This document shows, one piece after another, positions 47,961-60,529 of a DNA stretch of 64,000 nt (its first letter is position 1; the number at the start of each line of letters is the position of its first letter). Source of the DNA: Asterias amurensis. Lineage: Eukaryota; Echinodermata; Asteroidea; Forcipulatida; Asteriidae. A program made the translations under genes and the position numbers. The stretch lies in assembly GCF_032118995.1 (NCBI RefSeq), contig NC_092654.1, forward strand, positions 2,480,001 to 2,544,000. The letters run 5' to 3'. The notes beneath the pieces were generated by a model. That model did no database searches, was not told where the DNA came from, and was given only the letters and a program-made list of their open reading frames with translations.

Positions 47961-50900
47961 TTATTGATAACTCTCTGTCAATAAGTCATAAGAGGTATAG
48001 TTTGCAGTGGTATTTGCAAAGTTTGGACTGATGGCTGGTTTCAATGTAGGCACAATGTACACAGAAATCAAGGTACATATAATGAAGAAAGACACACAGA
48101 GAAAGAGAGCTAGACCACGACGTAAAATCAGCTGATTCAACGACAACTTATCCAAGGTAAGGATTTCAATGACATCACCCTTCTCATTTTGTGTGTCTTC
48201 ATTTCTGGCGCCTGCCTCTTCACATCCAGCCGTACTGCTGTCTTGTAAAGCATTGACATCACCGAGGCTGGAGCCAGCCTCTCCATCTGCCATTTCACCA
48301 ACACAACTACTTTCATCAGATTGTAGGGGCTCCGACTCCTTTTCTTCATCATCAGCAGCGATTGAACTCTCCAGACAACGCTCCTCAGTCTTAACATCTT
48401 CACTGTTAGTCACTGGCTTGAAATCAACTGCACTATCAACACTTCTCATATCAGTAGATTTGTCTACTTGTTGCATTGTGTTGTCAACTATCCCACTATC
48501 ATTGACTGGAGCCAGCTCTACTGGAGTTTCTTCATCACCACGAAGTGCCTTTTTTTCATCAGAATCTCCCAAAACAGCAGCTCTTTTCTGTGCCTGTAAA
48601 GATTCAAAGATTTAATACAGAAATGTTGTTATTATGTCACCTTTGATTTTGCCCTTGTTTCCAACTTCTTGCGGTCAAACCCTCCAACCTCCCTTTTGTC
48701 TCACTATTCGGCGTTCACACTTTTTAAAATTATTTCTGCCACCTCAATCTCTCTCTCTCTCTCTATAGGTGCGTTCGATAAGCTTCCCTGGGTCGACCCC
48801 TGCAGTGCTCACTTGGGTGAGCCCCTGACAAGAGCTAATTGAACGATCACACTCGCCCTCTCGTAGTGACCTACTCCACGGGCAGGGCACTGGGGGCTGA
48901 CCCGGGTGAAACCCGTCACAGCTATTCGAACGTACCGGGGCAGACCTGGGTCGACCCAGGGAAGCTAAATGAACGCACACAATATTCATGTATTTCAACT
49001 TGACTGCTTCTTTTACATTCATATGCCTGTTCAAAAGTGTGATGTTGCCATTGTCATGTAACCTTTGAGAAAGACTCTGCTAAGGTCGCAGGCCATTGAC
49101 AATTGTTTTGCATATATGCAAAGTTGTATACTTGATGCAAGCGCTCATGTTACTTATTATATCCCGGCTGCCAATGTCTTGGAAGAATGATATAACATCT
49201 TACCTTAACGGCTTCTTTGTCCCAATTAATAAATGAGATGAAAAGCAGGAGAAACGGCGCCTCTACAACAAGTCCAGTCATCAAACCTAACCAGATACCT
49301 GAAGAGTCACAATTTTAATTATTAATCATGATAACAATAATCATAACTTGTTATTTTATCAAGTTTACCGCTTTATTACACACCTAGGAGCATATCAAAG
49401 CTCTCAGTATTTCCTGCAAGGTATGTGAAGCTTTTATTTGGAAGCATGAGACCTATTTCATTATAGCACCATGTAATGGTTTCCAAGGTGCTGTGTCGCA
49501 ATATGCTGCCAGTCGGACCAGGAACCCCTTCTCTTTATGATAAGTGCACTTAGTTTTTTTATGTGCATTACACAACACAAGCGACCTATGCATTTACATC
49601 AAAATTTCCTAGTGTGACGTTTTGTTTCAATAAAAAAAAGTGATCCAAGTGTGAAAGGGCTGGCCGTTATTCCCTTGGGAGAGAAGTGTGGAAACCTAAA
49701 CAAAAATTGCATCCCACAGGCCATTTCTTGTTAAAACTACAAGTTGAAAAAACATTATTTTTAAGGTTGATTTAATCATTTCTTTCAGGAAAGGGAAAAT
49801 TGCGTTAACCTCAACTGATATTGGAGGGAAGAAATAAAACAGCACAAAGTTTCCTACAATAATGAAAAAACTTACCTTTGAATCCATAATCAAAGGCAAA
49901 CGTCAACGTGCAACCCAAAGGAATAGCTATAAGATTGAAGCAAGTGAAGACTGCTATAGCACTAACTTTTTGGTAGCCACATCCACGTAGAACACCATGG
50001 CACACAGCCTAAAATAGATACAAAACAAAAAATATATTTATCTCAACTCATACTTACAACATTTTAATTTGTCATGAGCCCGTCACAAGACTAACGAAAC
50101 TTTCAAATTGGCAAAGTCTGCTGGAAGATGGTATACAAGATACATTTTTCCGGAGAGACAAGTTTTGAAAATGTCCCCGATGCCTACTATGCCCACGGAA
50201 AAACATATAAAAATGCCTGAACTTTCCAGCGCAAGCACTTACTCTGTGTTATGCTTCAACAAAAATGGACAATAGGTACTGGAATATCTTGCTCCAAATC
50301 TCCCTTTTTGGGGGTGTTATTGTGTAATCCCCAATTCCAGACCTTAGTCCATTTTTTTTTTTTTTTGGGGGGGGGGGTTACGAGAGATCGTCATGCTGCT
50401 ACCATTGTATTTGCGAAAAATTCATCAAGCGGGTGAGCACAAAAACATCTCAGAGTTCTAGGCGGTTAGTTCTTAATTGTGAAATATCTAACTGCAAAAT
50501 GGAAACTTACATTCAGACTGTCGAAAAGAATGAAGACAGCAAAAATGGGAACAACACTTGAAGCTAGCTGAATAACGTCACTGTTCAAGAAATAAAGCCA
50601 AAGATGATAAGAATAGAGATACAAGTAGGATTTATAACTTTGCCTGATAGAGATACAATCTAGAAAGCTTTGCAGTAACACCAAGTACATGAGTAGGATT
50701 TGAAACTTTGCATGGTGGAGATACAAACTACCGGTAGTAAGGTTTGTGGCAACAACATGTAAATGAGTAGGATTGGAAACTTTGCATGGGGGAGATGCAA
50801 TCTTAGATTTGCAGTAACACCATGAGAAACTTTTCATGAAAGAATTTCAACAAACAAAATAAATAAAAAGACAATTTGGAGCATCTTACCTATCGCTTGT

Positions 50901-53900
50901 GAAGATATATCCAAGAACATTTTGAAGAGACAAATATAGAATGATAAAGACCACTGAAGCAGTTGCTGTATAGGTTAGACAAAAAAAAGTATTAAAAAAA
51001 AGCAAACATTTGTCACTTCAGCAGCCACAGCCAGAAACAAAGCGTGAATCTCTTCTATTGGCATTAATTGTCACTTTAGTTCCATCAGAAGGATTGCCCG
51101 ATCCTTTGGCTGGGACATTAAGCTGTAGGTCTTGTGTACTAGGGTTGGTCACGAATGTTAAGAACCCAAGAATTTCCCCGCTTGCGAGCTATAGTGATTA
51201 AATTCACTCATAAGGCATCTTTTGTTTCATAACACAATGATATTAATTATTAGTATACTATACAATTACTTAATAAGAATTGCAGGTAATTGTTAGTCTT
51301 CAGTGTTGATTGTTGCTTATCATGAAAAGCGCATTGAGATGCTCGAAGAAAGCGCTATTCTTATTGTTATAATATTTTTGAGTGGTTACTTACTCCCAAG
51401 CATGAGGCCGCAAGCAGAAAATAGCTTGGCCCTGTCAGGTTTGTTGCCTCCTAAGTTATTCCCTATGAGGATAGAGGTACCTACACCAAAGCCAGCAGAA
51501 ACCTACACCCAAATCAACAAATAGTTGTTATAAATACAAGCTAACAATAAACGAGAGACATACAATGTAATTGTAAACAAGCATATTTGTTTACAAGAAA
51601 AGTGAAGACAACTTAGTCTAAACTCAGTTACAGTTCAGCAACAAGAATCATTGATGGAGAATACCCCGTCTTTTGACAGTGGAGCACTGTGAAAAATAAT
51701 TAAGGCACCAGTCTGTTCTAAGAATTAAAGTACTATTTATCAGGCATTTTTTCCCCCATCTTTTGTTGTACTATTGCACAAAAACCACACAATACAAAAT
51801 GCCTTTTGCTCTAACAATTCAAAAGTGGATACCAAATTCAGACATGATGCTTCACGCTGGCAACAGGCAATTGCCTCAGTTGCCCCATGTCATGGCCTTG
51901 ATGTCCCCCTGAACCGCTCCAATAGAAATTTCCTCGTTGGAGGTGCGCTTTAGAAAAGGCCTTTTGCCCACGCCCTTTCAATAATTAAGCAACATGCCTG
52001 CAGATGATCAATTTAAATATTGTTTGTTCTTCTTGTTTTATCCTCCAATCAAATTATAGATCACCATTGCTCTCATAAATATTCATCATTTTATTTAAAA
52101 AGTACTTACAGACCAACAGACACCACCTAAGCTGAACAAGATCGCATGAGCACCAACCTCAGTCTTGCCAAGCAAACCTGCATGTAACATTAAGGGAAAT
52201 CAAATGACATATACTAGTGGACCATCCAAAACCAAGTCTTTTTTATACATTGAATGAGAAATCGCTTAACATTGCTTAATTCTTCCGAGACATAAAAAGT
52301 ACAAACAAATACACATTTACAGCAAAAAAATGATATGGTTAGAACAAATAAAAACAAGAAACAAGCAACTCAAAGTGATCACCCCGAAGGGATACACAAC
52401 AGAAAAATAAGTTTCTTACTAATAATAATAATAATAACCCGTTTTTATATAGCACTTTTCACACCCGGATAGCGTCCCAAAGTGCTTCACATTATTACCC
52501 CTGGTCACAGGGCCTTAAATCACTCCTTAAACCATCTCAGCTCCCTGATGGGGAGTATGCGGCCTGTGCAACATTAATATGTGCTACTCGGCTAAAACCA
52601 TCTCTGCCCTCACAGGTACCCATTTACCAATGGGTGGAGAGAAGCAATAATAGTTAAGTGTCTTTCTCAGGGACACAACTGGGATTCGAACCCACACTCT
52701 GCTGAACAGAAGAACCAGAGCTTGAGTTCGGTGTTCTCATCCGCTCGGCCACGACATACCACTGGTGGTATTTGTATTTTTAATGTAAAACTCACCTGTG
52801 AGAAAATACCCAGTCTCAAAGGTCCACCATTCTACACAGATGACGGCTACGCCTGGAAGACCTAATCTCAACACAGTCCCCCACTCCTGCAGGCATTCCC
52901 ACGACCAGCCTGAAGTCAAAAACACAAACAATTTTTATGAAACTTTGTTTAATTCTTAGTACATGTGCGAAGTCATTGTGTATGGTCACTTTCCAAACCT
53001 CCACTAATGCATTAATGAAATGAAGAAACATTTCCAAAAATAGATAAAATCTGTAGAGTTTGAAAGTTTGCAAGGTGGAAATAAAATAAGGTGAAGTTTG
53101 CGGTAGCACCTTGTGTAAATCTCTTGTGGGTAGTGTTGGTTCTGAAAAGAAACAGTGGTTGAAAACTGAACGTTTCATCAGAACGTTTCAACAGAACGCT
53201 CTATTTAGTCGGGTGTACCCATATGTCATGCATGTAAATGTCTTGTGGGTAGTGTTGGTTCTGACATGAATGCTCCAAGATAATAGCTGATTACTTGGAA
53301 GATAACAGCACCTCTGTTGGTTCTGAAAAGAAACAGTGGTTGAAAACTGAACGGTTCAACAGTGGTTGAAAACTGAACGGTTCAACAGTGGTTGAAAACT
53401 GAACGTTTCATCAGAACGTTTCAACAGAACGCTCTATTTAGTCGGGTGTACCCATATGTCATGCATGGTTGGTTTGGTAGGCAGATCACAATTCGGCCAA
53501 CTCGTGCAAGATGGCTTCAGCCATGCATTTACTCACCAGGCCAAGTTTCCTTGTGAAGTTTTTTCCAGTATATGTAAAACAGCGACATGAATGCTCCAAG
53601 ATAATAGCTGATTACTTGGCCGATAACAGCACCTCTGATAAATGAAACAAAATATTGTGAAGATTAAGAAGTCAATAAGGACAAACATTGACAAATCACA
53701 ACAATGCATTTTTTTTACACAAAGTATAACTCTAGATCACCATGATAAAGAATACTCATTTTGGTTTTTACCAATATACACCGATGTGTGTTAGCACTGT
53801 TTACTCAGAGCTCGAGAAAGTAGTGAGTATACAGTGCTAACACACATGGGTAAAAACCAAAATGAATATTCTTTATCCCGCTGCAAATTTAACATTTAAG

Positions 53901-56900
53901 ATAAGGAATGTTGGTAACTTTTTTTAAGTCGAGACCAGTTGAGCTTTATTAAAAATGATACGAGTAAAGTTACAGTTTAAGTATATACTCCTTTTCACCA
54001 GTGGATGTGTTTACTTACATTTATTTACTTTAGTCATTAAACTTGATACAGCCCTACTGGTTTGTGCATGATCGGATTATGAGTCCATTGTTTGGAAAAG
54101 GAATTACACAGAGATAACAGGTGTGAGTTGCCAGACAAAAGGATGTGTTATTTTAGCCTATTTTTAACAGAGCTTTCCCCTATAGAAGTAAAGACATTGC
54201 CAATTTCAAGGAAAATCATGCACGACTAAAAGTTGAGAGAAAGACAGTTTTTTTTTTCATCCTAAGAATGATCAAAATGATTCAAATATTAACTTGACTT
54301 ACATCATTCCATAACTTAATGCAGACACCAGGATAAAATGTAAGAGCACATTTATTCCACTCATCAGGATAATTATGACCACTAGAGGGCGCACTATACT
54401 CTGACTCTCGAGGTATTTAATGATTAAAGCAAGTGCCGCATCCGCCTAAAGAATAAAACAACAAAAGAATTAAAAAGAGGGTCTCACATAATAAAATATA
54501 GGTATATCCTGCTAAACCATTTATACAGGAGCTTTGGAACGAGATATTTTGCGGTCTCCCAATAGGCAGCCAATATTAGGGCTAGATAAGCTCAGTTGGT
54601 AGAGAGCCGACACTAAATTTTAAAGACTATAGTGAACCAATTTTTTAACTTACTGGTGTAGCTAGAATGAAAATGGAGCCAAACGGTCTGGCTAATCTGT
54701 GGTAAGAAAAACAAATAAACAGAGTTGGAAATCAATGGAATTACCAGGATAAAAAAGATTCCCTACCTTTACCCTGACAGAAGCCCACCTGACTGGGGCC
54801 CAATTGCATGAATCTGCTTACTGTAAGCAAAGAATCTGAAATGGTTGCTTGTCTGCATGCGTACACCACGTTTGTAGCCATTCTTCCCTCACACAGCTAG
54901 CGCAGAAATTTTGTGCTTGCACAGTAAGCGGAGAATGGTAATTGAAAGCACAGAATTCGGTGGTCAGAGCCAAGAAATTGGGCCCTGTAATGCTGTCAGG
55001 GCATTGCAGTTACTGTAAGTGAATCAACTGCCACCAGGGGCACTGCCACCTACTCCTGAGCCTGGAACATGGTTACCCCCTTCACATTTCGCAACTGGGA
55101 GTAGACATGGGTATCATCCACTAGAAGCCTGGCTGCTAGAGCAGAATGCACTACCTTCTCATCTTACAGAACAATTATGGTTAAGTGCCTTGGTCAAGGG
55201 CACAAGTGTCAAGACTGAGATTTAAACCCACTCTGCTGCTGACAACACCAGAGCTTTGGGTATGATGAACTCTTCCACAACACGCTACAGTGATTGACTA
55301 ATAAACCAAAGACAAAAATTATTAAACTACCTGGCGATATATGGGTCTTGCCCCACAAGTAGAAGAAGTCCTTCAGTGTTGATCAAGACTCCCGAGCACA
55401 CTACCGACAATAACATCGTCAGGACAAAAAAACGCTGCAAGATGATTCCCACTCTCTTTTTGTTGTCACTTCCATAAGTCTGCAAATAAATTAACCACAC
55501 AATCACTCTTAACATTTCAGATTACGAAACTGGCACCCCCCGAACGAATGCATTGACAAAATGGGGAGGCCATCAGCACATTAGGGCTAGATGGCTCAGT
55601 TAGAACAGCGCTGGACTGTTAGTCTGAAGGTTGCTGGTCTTTGACAATTACCAACGTGTCCAGTGCCATTAACTGAGATGAATAAGTCCTGGCCCTCACA
55701 CTAACCTGTGAAAACAACGTGTCCGCAGCTGATGTGAAGCCAAACATGACTGACCGCCAGGTTACATGAATGATCTGAGGGAACAATAAAACACTTAAAC
55801 ATTCAGATCTCCAAATTAACTCTTGACTGCAGGCCCCCGCGCCAATTATTTTTAGCATCAGGCCAGTAAACTCATGACTGGACAAGGAAGTGCAGCAGTC
55901 CTCTGTTTTTAAATAAACACACCTCACTGCATTTTTAATTTAAACCGATAACTACAATTATCTTTCAATCTTTAAATCTTTAAATTTTTTCAAGAAAAAT
56001 GAGATAAATCTTCTTGCACTGCTTGTTCCAAAGGGTGTCTTTTCTTTTATAATTTTCTTGCAACTTCGATGACCAATGAGTCAAATTTTTCACAGATTTG
56101 TTTTTTTAAATGCATGTTTATGTTGGGATACGCAACTGAGAACACTGGTCTTTGACAATTACCACAGGTGTCCAGTGTCTTTAATGGAACCTTCCTCTAA
56201 TGAAAAAAGCAACCTATGATGACCCTACGGGTATGTTCAGACAGCGTACTAAGTTAGACCCGACCCGGTTTATCTTTTACGAGCAGCAGGGGGTGATCGT
56301 AAAAATAAAACCCCTTTGCGTTCAGACAGCACTGAGTTAAACCCGATCTGGTTTATCTTTGGTTTTAAGAGGTCAAAGAAAACTCGACCCCATTACTCTA
56401 ACATCCTGTTTTTATGTCTTGTTCATTGGTCACCGTGTGTTTACGTAATGATTACGGAGGTCAATGGGTTGCCTGTTGTGAGTTAAACCGGATGTGGTCT
56501 TTTTTATTCTGTCCACACACAGTGTTAAAAGATAAACCCGAAGCGGTCTAAAGATAAACCCCCTCCCTGGACGGTTTATCTTTTGTGGGTTGAACTCAAT
56601 TTGAACTAACTTTAGATCCGTTCAGACACACTGAGTTGAACTGGATCGAGTTGAACCATGAGTTAAACCAACTTTAGTACCGTGTCTGAACACACTAAAG
56701 ATTGTACAATGAATCCACTATCCAGCCACTTACCGATTGTGCGAGAGCAGAAGCAGCAATCTCATCCTTCCCAATGTGACCAGTAAAGGCAATAGACGTC
56801 ATGCTAATAATGACACCGGATACGGAATACAGAGCCTATGTTTTGAAAGAGAAAAATCAAATGTAATTTGGCTTGTGAAGAATTATTTAATCTTTTTTAA

Positions 56901-58360
56901 AAGGCATTATCCTTGTGGGTGCATTCTGACAGCCAAGCCTTACGATCTAGTCCCATTCGTAACTGCCCTCCAGTGGAGGGCCACATACCAGGTGGCCAGA
57001 AGAACACCGACTGTAGACCAGCTGGCCAGAAGGACACTGGCCACAGACCAGGTGGCCAGAAGGGCGCTGGCCACAGACCAGGTGTCCATAAGGACACTGG
57101 TCACCGACCAGGTGACCATAAGGACAATGGCCACAGACCAGGCGGACAAAAGGACACTGGGCACATACCAGGTGGGCAGAGGAACACTGGCATTAGACCA
57201 GGGCCCAATTTCATAGAGCTGCTAAGCACACAAATTTGCTTAGCATGAAATTTCTTCCTTGATAAAAACATGCAGGTACCAACCAAATTTCCATTTGTAG
57301 CAAATTGCTTGTTACTGGTATTCAGCTGTTGTTTGCATAAATCCTGAAAATAATGTGGAAATTTGGTTGGTAATCAAATTTTTATCAAGGAAGAAATTTC
57401 GTGCTAAGCAAATTTGTGTGCTAAGCAGCTCTATGAAATTGGGCACAGGTGGCCAGAACTTCAGAAGAACACAGCATGGCCACAGACCAGGCGGCTGAAA
57501 AGACACTGGTCACAAACCAGGTGGCCAAAGGAACACTGATTGTGGTGGCCAGGAAGGACACTGGCCATCGACCAAGGCCAAATTTCATGGCTCTGCTTAC
57601 CGTTAGCAAAGAATCGGCACTTGTGGAAGCAGCAAATTCTGAGCTTTACAATGTATTTCACAAGTTAGCAGAGAATTTTGCGTACTTCACTTTCTCCACG
57701 AAGAGACAAAATAGGGGAACGATAGCGGAACGAACCTCGTTTAGTTCACTTAAACTTGGGCGCTGTACTCGACCGATAAAGACAACATTTCATAAAAAGG
57801 AGTACTGCGCCCCAGATACCAGGTTACTGAGTCTATAAATTTAGGATAGCTTTTCGTATGGCATGTATGGCGCCACCACTTTTTCACTCATTTTTACAAA
57901 TAGGCATAGGCCTACTTATTCAGGTAAATAAGATACTGTATTACTTCTCATCGAATGAAAAAGTGGTGGCGTCTGTACAGAAACTTTTCCTAAATTTAAC
58001 CCAAGATAAGATTCAGAACTACTGTTGTGTGCATTGTACTCTACATCTATCATGTCTATTATATTATAGGACTATCACTATATCACTCAGTATCATCATT
58101 CAAATTTCAAGTCAGAGGGAGAGACATTGTTGTCATTGCTGCTTGCAAGGCAAGTGCAAGCCGATATATATAGCTCCATGGTTTGACAGCATTCTTACCA
58201 CTGGCCAAGATAGTATGGTGAGTTGTTTGAAGGACTTTTTGTAGTCAGACAGAGATGCCGACGGACACCATTTTCGATCTCTGCATCGTCGTGGCGTCTT
58301 CTCTTTGTTGCTGGCGTCTGTTGCTGCTGATTTGCCTCCGCCGCCATTGTTTTCATTCAT
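47961..58360 (-). CDS. SLC47A1: MATE/SLC47 multidrug and toxin extrusion transporter, copy B
   Basis: Paralogue of copy A with the same 15-exon layout. Exons in coding order: 58360-58199, 56835-56734, 55774-55706, 55479-55331, 54696-54654, 54445-54303, 53634-53537, 52909-52796, 52177-52110, 51502-51394, 50965-50890, 50580-50511, 50008-49876, 49298-49204, 48593-47961. They sum to 2064 nt, or 687 aa; phases match and no stop interrupts. Exons 2 to 15 have the same lengths as in copy A, so selection has kept the frame in both. The N-terminus differs: MNENNGGGGKSAATDASNKE replaces MAAEVNQQQQ, because the homologous DNA is read in another frame that rejoins before CRDRKWCPSASLSD. Replacements elsewhere are scattered, such as FNFFDSLN to FILFDSLN and STGLGVGTC to SAGFGVGTS. 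The start lacks the MITE of copy A. A proton-coupled organic cation exporter by family; substrates unknown. Confidence 0.95.
48768..48980. mobile_element. GC-rich MITE, unit B counterpart of 24558-24771
   Basis: Ends GGTGCGTTCGATAAGCTTCC and GAACGCAC with inner CCTGGGTCGACC repeats. Same site in the same MATE intron as in unit A. Confidence 0.7.
50617..50825. repeat. 68-bp minisatellite, about 3 units (unit B)
   Basis: Units start near 50625, 50691 and 50765. The middle one carries the CCGGTAGTAAGG variant of the ninth unit in A, so the inner units were either lost here or gained in A. Confidence 0.93.
56229..56700. mobile_element. MITE, unit B counterpart of 32765-33235
   Basis: GTATGTTCAGACAGCGTACT at the left, GTACCGTGTCTGAACACACT at the right. 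It lies in the intron before exon 55774-55706. Confidence 0.7.
56983..57575. repeat. 30-bp minisatellite split by a MITE, unit B
   Basis: Same organisation as 33515-34108, including the interrupting inverted-repeat element (about 57202-57444), whose loop differs from that of unit A. Confidence 0.88.
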
Positions 58361-60529
58361 AACGGACGGGCCTCACTAGTCACTAGTAATAATAGCACTT
58401 CTAATAGCCTCTCTTTTGATAAATAAGTAAAATCTAAGTAACGGGATCCTATAGGTATCATCAATCAAAGACTTTTCAGCATCTAGATTACGGATATCTT
58501 CCTGGAACTATGGTGGTGTCACCATCTCTTGAAACGGAGCTAACTTTTGTGCAATAATTTATGACACGCGCAAGTTGTGTGTGTGATGCAAGTTTTGTTG
58601 TAAGGATTTCTTTATGCCGGGCAAAAAGCAAAAAGACTTACACTAGTCCCTCCATTAGTTTACACCATCCGATACAACCACAAATAGTGAGCTGGTGGTC
58701 ACGTTGGGGCTATAGGGACTAGGATCTAAGTCTATTTTTTGTTAACATGTGGCATGTGTTGTTTATTATTTAGTTGGTTCATATTGTATTTACTTATTTT
58801 ATTTATTTTAAATCTTTAGACATACACAATAGTTAAAAGTTGGACAGGGGCTGTCAATGTTAAAACAAAAGTGTAAAAACTGATGTTTTAAATGGAGAAG
58901 GTTGGTGGGGAGCATTTTATTATTAAGTTGAGGGCATTTTTCCATTTCAAAGTTTTCTATGTGATAAAAATTGTTTAACAACAACAACAGATGATGGTTA
59001 AGATACACCGAATCAAATGAATTAATCAAGTTTTATTTTTTCTCTCCAGAGAAGTTTGACTTCTGTATAATATTCACATATCTACAAGTCTACATTATGA
59101 CAACTGGGTTCACTTGACTTAGAATTTCTAGACATAAATAAATAACATGTGGATTAATTTTGTAAGTAAAGTTACATAATATACATAATTAGACCCAGTA
59201 ACTGAGGCGCTGTATTCTGTTTTCAAAGTTTGTACATTATCGTTCAAAAAGGAATAAAGGGCCCCAGTTACTGGGTCTAACATAAAATATAGTTTTTTAT
59301 TATTTATTTCTGGTAACGAAACCAAGGGTGTCTCGCAAAGTTCACTTGTGAGGCACATAACTCAGTGCAGCTCGCAAGGCCTGAGGAAACCTGTAACCAA
59401 GGGTGCTTGCTACGTGCGCTAGAACCCCTACTCATTCATGATAAGTGTTCTGGTAATAACACTTTCTCTTTTGCTCAGTGCATAACAAACTATGGATTGC
59501 AACTCAAAAGTGGGTCAAATTCACATGGGTCGCCAAACTTTGCCAGAAGTGTTGATATAACTTAGTTTACATAGAAGATTGACAGACACAAATATAGCAG
59601 CAAAACTTGGTGTTTTTCAATAAATGCATTTACTCATAAATATATAATAAAAACAAACTGCATCAATAAATAAGTTACTCCTATAGGGATGTATTTATGA
59701 CAATACTATGTGGACTAGCAACGACCATCTTGTTTTTTACAGTGTTGAAGTAAAGGATGTTCCTTAAGTGTGCAGAACAAAGAAATGTCCACAGAGTGAC
59801 CGCAACACAGAGCTTGGCGGGTGTTGGGGGCGGGTTTCCTTTTCAACCATTTTTTATATTGTCTCATAGAAGTATAAAGGTGAACATGTTTTGGGTAACA
59901 GGCAAGATAGTTAAACAAAACTTAAGTCAAAGGCTGAGTTTAACCAAATTTAAAAAATGGCAGTTACATATTGAATGGTTTCTGGACAAAAGTAATGACA
60001 GGAGACCCCCAACAGTGGGGTAAAGCCCGGTTCATACTTCCTGCGAATGTGAATTTGATGTGAATTTGACATCACCACTCCTCTTTCGCTGCGATATTTG
60101 CAAGAGAGTTGAGCACAACTCAACTCTAGCAAATTTCGTTGCGAGTTTGTTGCAGGAAGTATGAACACTGGGCTTTAGACGGCTCAGTTAGTTTAATTTT
60201 GCTCTCGTTTGTTCAACCCCAAATTAGTCTTTTGATCACTTCATTGGCTGGAGAACACTCCAAAATGATCGCAAAACTTGCAGAGTTTTCAAACTGGGCC
60301 CAATTTCATAAAGCTGTTTAAGCAGAAAATACTGCTTAGCGAATTTAAAAAACAGGGCACCAGTTGCAATATTGTGAGCTTTATGGAATTTTGGCTGGTA
60401 CCCAATTTCTGCTAAGCAGGATTTTACTATGCTTTTTCCAGCTTACAGGCTTTATTGAGCCCTGTCCACCTGGTTGGATAAATGTTGATCACAAAATTCT
60501 GCGAAAATTTGCGGAGTCTTTGTAACTGT
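58361..60529. other. MATE copy B upstream region and CEP290 3' flank
   Basis: Holds the MATE copy B promoter region and the 3'UTR side of CEP290. Seen: a short CAA run (58979), an ACCCAGTAACTG/CAGTTACTGGGT MITE (about 59190-59280), a truncated SINE near 59400-59455 and a MITE half near 60297-60420. No other exon found. Confidence 0.5.
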